From: JBBQFC01 sp038321615
GTDB lineage: Bacteria > Bacteroidota > Bacteroidia > Flavobacteriales_D > Cryomorphaceae
Direction of reading: 5' to 3'
Length of the DNA: 37,688 nucleotides
Assembly: GCA_038321615.1 (NCBI GenBank)
Contig: JBBQFC010000033.1
Coordinates: 1-37,688 of the forward strand
Shown here: positions 7,998 through 14,817 of the stretch, one piece after another
Layout: every line of letters starts with the position of its first letter
Position numbering within the stretch: the first letter of the stretch is position 1
The notes under the pieces: generated by a model
Seen by the model: only the letters and a program-made list of their open reading frames with translations
Databases searched by the model: none
Told to the model about the DNA's origin: nothing
Position numbers and translations under genes: made by a program

Positions 7998-9358
7998 ATA
8001 TGAAAGAAGAGTTTGGCGTAAATAAAGTAGATGCTCAGACCGATGATATCGTTCATGGTGGTGATGAAAGGGCCGGTGGCTAAAGCGGGGTCAATGTTTA
8101 CCTTATTCAGAAGCATGGGTACGATTGTGCCGAAAAGAGCCGCCACGATTACTACAGAAAAAAGTGCGAAGCTCACGGTATAGCTCAGTTCGGGGGAGTC
8201 CAAAAACAATAAGCTGTAACCCAGCAATACCAAGCCACAGATTAAACCATTCAAGAGTGCAACTAGTAGTTCTTTTCCCAACTTAGAGAAAATGCTGCTG
8301 GTATCGAGACTTTTATTCGCCAAGCCCTGCACCACTATAGCCGATGATTGTACACCCACATTTCCGCCCATAGCGGCGATCAATGGCACAAACAGCATCA
8401 AGGCCGCAACCTTTTCTAATTGCTCTTCGAAGATGCCAATTACCTCGGCCACGAGCAAGCCGCCTACCAGGCCGATCAACAGCCAAGGCAATCGGGCGCG
8501 CGTGAGGAGTAGGATGTTATCGTCGCTTTCTACGTCTTCCGAAATACCCGATGCGAGCTGATAATCGCGCTCGGCTTCTTCTTTCATTACGTCAACCACG
8601 TCGTCGATGGTAATTCGGCCCAGGAGGTGCATATTTTCATCAACTACGGGCAAGACTACCAGATCGTACTTCTCCATTATGTTGGCACATTCTTCCGAAT
8701 CTTCGTCGGGGTGAACATACTGGATTGGCTCGTCGGTATAAATTTCAGAAATGCGTGTTTTGATCGACTCCGAAGAGAAGAGTAATTTTTTCAACGAAAG
8801 CATACCGACGAGCCGATCTTGATCATCGGTAACATAGATGCTATATACATTGTCGATGCCTTCGGCTTGTTTGCGCATTTCGCGAATGCTGCGAGCTATG
8901 CTCCAGGAAGATTTCACTTTTACCAGTTCCTTGGCCATGATTCCGCCCGCGGTATCTTCATCGTAGCGCAGGAGGTCGGAGATATCGCTTTTCTGTTCCT
9001 CGTCGGTGATGAAGGCAATAACTTCTTCCATCTTCTCGTCCGAAAGTTCGGCTAGTACGTCGGCGGCATCGTCGGAGTCGATATTGTCGATGAGCTGCTC
9101 GGCTATTTCCTTCGATGTAAGAGTGGCCAGGAGTTGCTCGCGGTCATATTCATCGAGCTCGATAAGCACTTCTGCGGCTCTTCCGCCTTGCAACAGCTTG
9201 AAGAGGTAATTGGCCTCGGTGATTTTGAGCTTGTAAATCACCTCCGAAATATCGGCCGGGTGGAGGTCTTCCATCAACTCCTGCAAGTATAGGTCGCGCC
9301 CGCCTTGAATGGCCTTTCGAAGGTCATCGAGATATTCTTTAGTGAGCTCGAAAGGCAT
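7994..9358 (-). CDS. mgtE: Magnesium transporter MgtE
   Basis: An inner-membrane Mg2+ channel gated by cytosolic Mg2+. From the ATG at 9358 the product is 454 residues: an N-terminal superhelical domain (about 1-130), two CBS domains (about 135-255, starting with YDEDTAGGIMA) and five membrane helices (about 290-450) with the family motifs PLIAAMGGNVGVQSS and ATGPFITTMNDIIG. A longer TTG start 14 codons upstream is possible, but MPFELTKEY matches the usual N-terminus of Bacteroidota homologues. It lies downstream of rsmA and overlaps the dehydrogenase by 4 bases. Confidence 0.95.
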   Translation of the reverse strand: MPFELTKEYLDDLRKAIQGGRDLYLQELMEDLHPADISEVIYKLKITEANYLFKLLQGGRAAEVLIELDEYDREQLLATLTSKEIAEQLIDNIDSDDAADVLAELSDEKMEEVIAFITDEEQKSDISDLLRYDEDTAGGIMAKELVKVKSSWSIARSIREMRKQAEGIDNVYSIYVTDDQDRLVGMLSLKKLLFSSESIKTRISEIYTDEPIQYVHPDEDSEECANIMEKYDLVVLPVVDENMHLLGRITIDDVVDVMKEEAERDYQLASGISEDVESDDNILLLTRARLPWLLIGLVGGLLVAEVIGIFEEQLEKVAALMLFVPLIAAMGGNVGVQSSAIVVQGLANKSLDTSSIFSKLGKELLVALLNGLICGLVLLGYSLLFLDSPELSYTVSFALFSVVIVAALFGTIVPMLLNKVNIDPALATGPFITTMNDIIGLSIYFIYAKLFFHI

Positions 9359-9418
9359 AAGGGTGGGGCTAGATTTTAGAGTGCGGGCAAAAGTAAGCAA
9401 AAGGCTTCGTTGACCCGG

Positions 9419-10213
9419 TTAAGGAGTGGGCCTGTCCTGAGCGATTTGATACAAGGCTTGTGCCAATGCTGCAAAGGCATCGACTGAAAGTTGTTCCGGT
9501 CGGAGCTTGAGCACCTCTCCAAGTGCTTCGGGCGCCGGGTTGGGTAGGAATGCAGAAAGGCTATTGCGGAGTGTTTTCCGGCGTTGGTTGAAACCGGCTT
9601 TTACGACTGCTTTGAAGAAATTATCGCTTACGGGCAGAGCTTTGCGCTCGTTTCGCGAAAGCCTCATTACGGCGCTCTTCACCTTTGGGGGTGGGTTGAA
9701 GCAGTTTTCATTTACTGTGAATAGGTAATCTATTTGGTAATAAGCCTGAAGAAGTACGCTCAGGATGCCATATGTTTTAGAGCCGGGGCCGGTGGATACG
9801 CGCTCGGCGACTTCCTTTTGAAACATGCCCACCATCTCTGGGATGATTTCGCGATTTTCGAATATGCGAAATAGAATCTGCGATGAAATATTGTATGGAA
9901 AATTCCCCGCCAGGGTAAACGTTTCGCCACCAAAGATGCCATTGATATCGAGTCTGAGGAAATCGCCTTCTATGAGGTCATCTTTAAATTCGGGATGTTT
10001 TTCCTTTAAAAAAGCAATTGAATCTCGATCGATCTCGACGAGCTTCAAGCGATCAAATTTCCGCTCTTGGAGCGCGCGCGTAAGCATGCCAGTGCCGGGA
10101 CCTATCTCGAGTACGCGGCCTTCCGGGGCGGCTATAGCTTCAGCGAGTCGCGTTGCCACAGATGTTTCCGTAAGGAAGTGCTGGCCAAGGTGTTTTTTCG
10201 GATTTACTTTCAT
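9419..10213 (-). CDS. rsmA: 16S rRNA dimethyladenosine transferase RsmA (KsgA)
   Basis: It dimethylates two adjacent adenines in the 3' terminal helix of 16S rRNA during small-subunit maturation, using S-adenosylmethionine. The 264-residue protein shows LGQHFL (9-14), SAM motif I VLEIGPGTGMLT (34-45), and the catalytic NFPYN (104-108), the usual N-L/F-P-Y motif of this family. The C-terminal helical domain is complete. Its ATG overlaps the stop of the upstream DUF4286 gene (ATGA), and mgtE follows after 60 bases, so the four genes look like one operon. Confidence 0.97.
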   Translation of the reverse strand: MKVNPKKHLGQHFLTETSVATRLAEAIAAPEGRVLEIGPGTGMLTRALQERKFDRLKLVEIDRDSIAFLKEKHPEFKDDLIEGDFLRLDINGIFGGETFTLAGNFPYNISSQILFRIFENREIIPEMVGMFQKEVAERVSTGPGSKTYGILSVLLQAYYQIDYLFTVNENCFNPPPKVKSAVMRLSRNERKALPVSDNFFKAVVKAGFNQRRKTLRNSLSAFLPNPAPEALGEVLKLRPEQLSVDAFAALAQALYQIAQDRPTP

Positions 10214-10524
10214 GCACCATCTTGGTGTAGCACGTGGAGTAGGGTGCGAAAAGCTACAAATTTACCACCAAAAGCTGCGTCTGATTTTTGGCGAAGAGCC
10301 GCCCCATGCTGGCGCTGGTAGGCTTCGTAAGTTTCCATATCGGGAGCAAAATACTGAATGCTGTAGCTTTTTCCCCCGTCTTCTTCAGCCAATATTCGCG
10401 CTAATTTGCACTGGGTAAATTTTCCAGTTGCCATTACTTCCGGCATGTGTATGTTCTTCATCCAATCGAACCATGCATCGTGCACGTCGTGGTCGATGTT
10501 TACAGTAACGTTGTATAGAATCAT
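10210..10524 (-). CDS. DUF4286 family protein
   Basis: A soluble protein of 104 residues starting MILYNVTVNID, with an HDAWFDWMKNIHMPEVMATG segment typical of the DUF4286 family, a small ferredoxin-like (dimeric alpha-beta barrel-type) family found mainly in Bacteroidota. Function is unknown. Two consecutive ATG codons (10527 and 10524) are possible starts; a longer frame reaching 10641 has no family similarity and was not used. The stop overlaps the rsmA start by 4 bases, so it is probably the first gene of the rsmA-mgtE operon. Confidence 0.85.
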   Translation of the reverse strand: MILYNVTVNIDHDVHDAWFDWMKNIHMPEVMATGKFTQCKLARILAEEDGGKSYSIQYFAPDMETYEAYQRQHGAALRQKSDAAFGGKFVAFRTLLHVLHQDGA

Positions 10525-10709
10525 CATCGGGGTTTCCAGGCGGTAAAGGTAAGGGTTGTGGCGGTTAAATAGGTTCTCAGGCCTCCGTGGTTCGGATTTG
10601 CTTTCAGCAATGGGGTGATAACACAATCGCTCGTAAAGCAATTGAGCGCCATAATAAGCGTAAATGTTTCAGGGCGTTTCCATAATTCGTATTTTCGTTG
10701 AACAATTCA

Positions 10710-11942
10710 ATGCCTGTGAACCCTGTAATTCTTTCCATTCCAATTTTTTTCCTGTTGATCATTCTGGAGGTGACCTATGGCTATTTTCAGGGGAGAAAAA
10801 TCTATCGGCTCAACGATGCGGTTACCAATATAAGCTGCGGTATAGTCGAGCAGCTCACCGGGCTTTTCGCCAAAGTGTTTACGGTGGCAGCATATCATTT
10901 TATTTTTACGCGTTTTGCTATTTTCGAGCTTGCGGATGTGTGGTATTGGCTGGTGCTATGCTTCATTGGCGTAGATTTTTTCTATTATTGGGCGCACCGT
11001 ATGAGCCACGAAGTCAATCTCTTTTGGCTCGGACATGTGGTGCATCATCAAAGCGAAGATTACAATTTATCGGTAGCACTTCGGCAGAGCGTTTTCCAGA
11101 AGATGTTTACGTTCTACTTCTATTTTCCCCTGGCTCTGTTTGGTTTTAAAACCGAGTGGTTTGTTTTGATGGGGGCCTTTAATCTCCTCTATCAGTTTTG
11201 GATTCACACCGAGGTGATTAAGAAGTTGCCAGCTTGGTACGAGTACGTTTTCAATACACCTTCGCACCACCGTGTGCATCATGGTCGAAATCCAAAATAT
11301 ATTGACCGAAACCACGCCGGAACATTGATGATATGGGATCGGATGTTTGGTACGTTTCAGGTGGAAGACGAAGAGCCCATTTACGGCATCACTACACCTA
11401 CCGACACTTGGAATCCAGTGATGGCAAACGTTCAGCCCTTCATGCGGTTGTATGCCGAACTCAAAGGAATTCCAGGCTTCGTCAATAAAGTGAAATTCAT
11501 CTTTGCTCCCCCGGGCTGGTATCCCAAAGAACTCGGCGGGTTCAAAAGCGCTCCTCAAGTCGATCGGGCTTCGTATCAAAAGTTTGAGATTAAAGTTTCG
11601 CCCGGGCTCAACATCTATCTCATGGCACAATACATTTTGGTACTACTAATCACTTCCTTGTTTCTGTTTAATGTTTCCGTGCTTCAGGGCTGGGAGCAAG
11701 CTGCCGTGGCGACCATTGTGGTCATTTCAGTTGCTATGATTGGTTTGATTTTCGAAAATAAACCACGCGCCATAGCCATTGAGTTTTCGCGTTTTGCATT
11801 GGTGTTGATCCTTACTTTTTATTTGGTTCAACAGAGCTATATACCGTTTTGGTTCTTTGGGGGGTTGGCCATTTGGTCGTTTGCATCCCTCCTAACCTTG
11901 GGCAAGGTGCGCTTTCACAGCTTACGCACGGCAAAAGGATGA
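10710..11942 (+). CDS. Alkylglycerol monooxygenase-like fatty acid hydroxylase superfamily membrane protein
   Basis: A membrane di-iron oxygenase of 410 residues. The histidine clusters that bind iron are all present: HRMSH (96-100), HVVHHQSE (109-116), His166, HHRVHH (186-191) and His202. The strings HHQSEDYNLSVALRQSV and HHRVHHGRNPKYIDRNHAG are much closer to animal alkylglycerol monooxygenase (AGMO/TMEM195), which cleaves the ether bond of alkyl-glycerolipids, than to sterol C5 desaturases. Hydrophobic helices flank the clusters, and four more fill the C-terminal third. The ATG at 10710 was chosen over a TTG four codons earlier. It overlaps the following lysoplasmalogenase gene by 4 bases. 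The ether-lipid substrate is inference. Confidence 0.85.
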   Translation: MPVNPVILSIPIFFLLIILEVTYGYFQGRKIYRLNDAVTNISCGIVEQLTGLFAKVFTVAAYHFIFTRFAIFELADVWYWLVLCFIGVDFFYYWAHRMSHEVNLFWLGHVVHHQSEDYNLSVALRQSVFQKMFTFYFYFPLALFGFKTEWFVLMGAFNLLYQFWIHTEVIKKLPAWYEYVFNTPSHHRVHHGRNPKYIDRNHAGTLMIWDRMFGTFQVEDEEPIYGITTPTDTWNPVMANVQPFMRLYAELKGIPGFVNKVKFIFAPPGWYPKELGGFKSAPQVDRASYQKFEIKVSPGLNIYLMAQYILVLLITSLFLFNVSVLQGWEQAAVATIVVISVAMIGLIFENKPRAIAIEFSRFALVLILTFYLVQQSYIPFWFFGGLAIWSFASLLTLGKVRFHSLRTAKG

Positions 11943-12643
11943 GAATTTTCGGAGGCTGTTTTGCACTCATTTTAGCTTTTCACCTGTATGCTGGAGTAAC
12001 CGGGATGGACGCTTGGACCGGTCTTTCAAAGCCCATAATTGTGGGTTCCCTTCTCGCTTTTGTGGGCGTCGCTGCGGCGAGATATGGTTCTACGAAGTTT
12101 TCTGCCCTGGTGCTTTCGGGTTTGTTTCTCTCGCTCATAGGCGACGTATTTTTGGTTTTTCAAGAAGAAGATTCTATCTTTTTTACCGCCGGATTGGCAT
12201 GTTTCTTACTCGCTCATATCGCCTATACTTGGGCCTTTTCGATCACTTATCTCAGTACCCACGTCATTCCACTGCTCAAGCGCCAAGGCTGGGTCATGAT
12301 CATAATTGTAGCCTACGGCTTGGTATTTTTCAATGATTTGCGCCCGCACTTAGCCAGTATGGCTCCTGCGGTAATGCTCTATACTTTAGCAATTACTGCA
12401 ATGTTGCTAATCGCCATGAACAGGCAGGGCAGGGTTGGGTCTCGAAGTTTTATTTGGATTGCTTCCGGAGCCATCATATTTGTGGTAAGCGATAGTTTCT
12501 TGGCCTGGAATAAATTCGTCAGGCCCATCGAGCATAGTCACCTTATTATTATGGGTACGTATGGATTAGCACAATTGGGGATTGCTTTCGGGGCGGTGGA
12601 GCAGATAAGGGATGGGAAGATAGGTAATCGAGCATATATTTAG
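11939..12643 (+). CDS. YhhN/TMEM86-family lysoplasmalogenase
   Basis: A multi-helix membrane protein of 234 residues with about eight hydrophobic segments. YhhN/TMEM86 proteins hydrolyse the vinyl-ether bond of lysoplasmalogens, releasing an aldehyde. Family landmarks are KPIIVGSLLA (31-40), GDVFLVF (68-74) and the GAIIFVVSDSFLAWNKF segment (177-193) with Asp69 and Asp185 in membrane-embedded positions. The ATG (11939) overlaps the TGA of the AGMO-like gene, which indicates translational coupling and a shared role in ether-lipid turnover. A longer frame from 11849 overlaps the upstream gene deeply and is unlikely. The TAG stop is the start of a palindromic repeat (12641-12666). Confidence 0.88.
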   Translation: MRIFGGCFALILAFHLYAGVTGMDAWTGLSKPIIVGSLLAFVGVAAARYGSTKFSALVLSGLFLSLIGDVFLVFQEEDSIFFTAGLACFLLAHIAYTWAFSITYLSTHVIPLLKRQGWVMIIIVAYGLVFFNDLRPHLASMAPAVMLYTLAITAMLLIAMNRQGRVGSRSFIWIASGAIIFVVSDSFLAWNKFVRPIEHSHLIIMGTYGLAQLGIAFGAVEQIRDGKIGNRAYI

Positions 12644-12666
12644 AGACGTGGCATGCAACGTCCCTG
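12641..12666. repeat. Second copy of the TAGAGACG palindromic repeat
   Basis: TAGAGACGTGGC (12641-12652), AT, then GCAACGTCCCTG (12655-12666): an imperfect palindrome with two mismatches and one terminal G-T pair, clearly the same family as 6978-7058. Its left arm carries the TGGC variant seen in the middle copy there. Its first three bases are the stop codon of the lysoplasmalogenase gene. Confidence 0.85.
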
Positions 12667-12694
12667 AATGCCACTAAAAATTAATCGAGTAATT

Positions 12695-13390
12695 ATGTCC
12701 AAATCAAAAATTCAAACCGGCCGAATCATTGCGGTAATATTCGTTGCTCTGGCGCTCTTGTTATACCTTATTTATCCCACGCTGAAGGGTAAGGCGAAAG
12801 TTGGGAGCCAAAACTATGGATTGGGTTCCGTTGCTCTTGCGGGTGCTCAATTTCAGAGCGGAGACATCGTTTTTCAAACATCTCTTTCCGATCAAAGCAA
12901 AGCCATTCAGGCGGCCACCAATTCCCCTTACTCGCATTGCGGTATCATCTTTATTCAGCAAGGTGCTCCTTATGTGTTTGAAGCTGTGCAGCCTGTGAAA
13001 CTCACCCCGCTCAAAAAATGGATTGCACGGGGTAAAGACGGCTCTTTTGTGGTAAAACGATTGAAAAACGCCGATAGCGTGCTCACACCCCAGGTGCTGG
13101 CAGAAATGGAGGCCGAAGGTGCTAAGCATGCGGGTAAATCTTACGATTTGACTTTTCAATGGGGCGACGAGGAAATGTATTGTTCTGAACTGATTTGGAA
13201 AATTTTTGAACGAAGCGCTGGCATTGAGTTATGCGCCACCGAGCGACTTGGAGATTTCGATCTTTTGCAACCCGATGTAGCCGTGAAATTGAAAGAACGC
13301 TTCGGCGAAAATATCCCGCTCGATGAGCCTGTAGTCTCTCCCGGTGCCCTCTTCGATAGCCCTGTTTTAGGTGCAGTTGCAGGATCGTAG
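12695..13390 (+). CDS. YiiX-like permuted papain-fold (NlpC/P60-type) hydrolase, membrane-anchored
   Basis: A 231-residue protein with one N-terminal membrane helix (about 9-27) and a globular domain outside the cytoplasmic membrane. The order SGDIVFQ, then SPYSHCGIIF (His81), then EMYCSELIWKIF (Cys163) is that of the circularly permuted NlpC/P60 YiiX/YebB group, where the catalytic His precedes the Cys. Members are amidases, thioesterases or lipid-acting enzymes; the substrate is not known here. An ATG nine codons upstream (12668) is also possible. It follows the ether-lipid gene pair and the palindromic repeat on the same strand, so co-expression is possible but unproven. Confidence 0.82.
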   Translation: MSKSKIQTGRIIAVIFVALALLLYLIYPTLKGKAKVGSQNYGLGSVALAGAQFQSGDIVFQTSLSDQSKAIQAATNSPYSHCGIIFIQQGAPYVFEAVQPVKLTPLKKWIARGKDGSFVVKRLKNADSVLTPQVLAEMEAEGAKHAGKSYDLTFQWGDEEMYCSELIWKIFERSAGIELCATERLGDFDLLQPDVAVKLKERFGENIPLDEPVVSPGALFDSPVLGAVAGS

Positions 13391-13601
13391 CGATTAAGAA
13401 CTGTGCCTTTTCGGCCAGCTCTTCCTTGCTCGCTTTTGAAGGGAGTGCCGCTGCAAGCAGAAAGGCGCGAATAATTGAAAAGCGACATCCGCGACAAAAA
13501 TAATGAGCGTGTGAACCATTTCGCATTTTTGATCTTCTTCTAATATCCCAATCCCATTTTTGAAGTCTGAATTTTCCATATTCCATTTAATATTAGGAAA
13601 C

Positions 13602-13609
13602 TACCTTTG
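13602..13609 (+). promoter_or_regulatory. -7 promoter box abutting the MFS gene start
   Basis: TACCTTTG is a perfect TAnnTTTG box only five bases before the ATG at 13615; no clear TTTG lies 19-21 bases upstream. If active, the transcript would be leaderless or nearly so. Confidence 0.4.
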
Positions 13610-13614
13610 TGCCG

Positions 13615-14805
13615 ATGAAAAATGAGCGGCTCCTCCTGTTTGTTCTCGCGGGCATTCAGTTCACCACCATCATGGATTTTATGATCATGATGCCTTTGGG
13701 TCCGCAGTTCAAACGGATTTTTCAAATGGGGCCGGAATTATGGAGTAGTGTGATTTCTTCCTACACTTTCGCGGCAGCATTTTCGGGTTTATTGGCCATA
13801 TTTTTTCTCGATTTCGTCGATCGCCGCAAGGCGCTGCTTTTTTTGTACGCAGGCTTTATTGCCGCCACTTGCATGGTTGGTTTTGCTGACACGGTGGAGT
13901 TTTTGCTCTTTTCGCGCGCTCTGACCGGTGTTTTCGGCGGAATTATCGGGGCCTTAATCTTGGCAATAGTGGGCGACCTAATACCCAATGAGCGGCGCGG
14001 CCGGGCTGTAGGTATTGTAATGACGGGTTTTTCTGCGGCGGCATCACTGGGTGTGCCCTTAGGCTTGTTACTCGGCACCAACTTTGGCTGGCATGTTGCC
14101 TTTTTTATGATAGCCGGAATCTCCTTGATTCTACTCGGTTTTACGTATCGCCTGGTGCCATCGATTATTCCTCAACGCGAGAAGATTGGTAGTTTGGCTG
14201 CGCAGTCCTGGAGCGGCATTCGCAACGTATTTACCGATCCCAATCAGCTTAAGGCGCTCCTGTTTATGATGTTAATTATCTTCGGCCAGTTTGCCGTCAT
14301 CCCATTTATCTCGCCTTACATGGTTGCCAACGTTGGTTTTGCGGAAGTGCAGCTCACGTACATCTATCTGGCGGGTGGGATTCTAACTGTTTTCACATCA
14401 CCACTTGTCGGTAAGCTAAGCGATAAATATGGCAGGCAGCGTACTTTCCTGGTGATGATGCTGGTTTCATTAATTCCTATTTACGCCATCACCAATATGG
14501 GGGGATCACCGATCTGGGTGGTGTTGATATTCAGCAGCATGTTCTTCATATTCGCGGCAGGGAGAATGATACCTGCTTCGGCCATTGTTATCGGTACGGC
14601 TCATCCCAATTATCGGGGTACCTTTATGAGCGTGCGATCGGCCGTGGTGAGCCTTGGGCAAGGCGTTGCAGCCTATACCGCTGGAATGATCATTATCGAA
14701 ACACCTTCGGGTCTCTTCGAGCGCTACGACTGGATAGGTTATTTGAGCTTAGCAACGAGCATCCTTTCTTACTTCCTTTTACGGAAAATTAAGGACCGGT
14801 ATTAA
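13615..14805 (+). CDS. Major facilitator superfamily transporter
   Basis: A 12-helix permease of 396 residues, probably a proton-driven drug or sugar efflux protein of the AraJ/DHA1-like type. The MFS motif A is seen between helices 2 and 3 as DFVDRRKALLF and again between helices 8 and 9 as GKLSDKYGRQRTF, and motif C-like glycines are in helix 5 (GFSAAASLGVPLGLLLG). The ATG at 13615 is preferred over a GTG two codons earlier. It is a single gene with its own upstream -7 box, convergent with the TPR gene that ends 12 bases beyond it. The substrate is not predictable. Confidence 0.92.
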   Translation: MKNERLLLFVLAGIQFTTIMDFMIMMPLGPQFKRIFQMGPELWSSVISSYTFAAAFSGLLAIFFLDFVDRRKALLFLYAGFIAATCMVGFADTVEFLLFSRALTGVFGGIIGALILAIVGDLIPNERRGRAVGIVMTGFSAAASLGVPLGLLLGTNFGWHVAFFMIAGISLILLGFTYRLVPSIIPQREKIGSLAAQSWSGIRNVFTDPNQLKALLFMMLIIFGQFAVIPFISPYMVANVGFAEVQLTYIYLAGGILTVFTSPLVGKLSDKYGRQRTFLVMMLVSLIPIYAITNMGGSPIWVVLIFSSMFFIFAAGRMIPASAIVIGTAHPNYRGTFMSVRSAVVSLGQGVAAYTAGMIIIETPSGLFERYDWIGYLSLATSILSYFLLRKIKDRY

Positions 14806-14817
14806 GGGCCGAAATTC

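Noticed and set aside
9359..9400. A 14-codon TTG-started N-terminal extension of mgtE
   Set aside because: The extension is low-quality, starts at TTG and moves away from the usual MPFELTKEY start; the ATG at 9358 fits the family.
10525..10641. Longer N-terminus for the DUF4286 protein
   Set aside because: The extra 39 residues have no family resemblance and the double ATG at 10522-10527 begins the conserved MILYNVTVN.
11849..11938. 30-residue extension of the lysoplasmalogenase
   Set aside because: It would overlap the AGMO-like gene by about 90 bases; the ATGA overlap at 11939 is the normal coupled arrangement and starts directly at the first membrane helix.
13391..13614. Open frames on the minus strand between the YiiX-like and MFS genes
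   Set aside because: They overlap the flanking genes, show no domain and have arbitrary starts; the gap looks like plain intergenic DNA with one -7 box.
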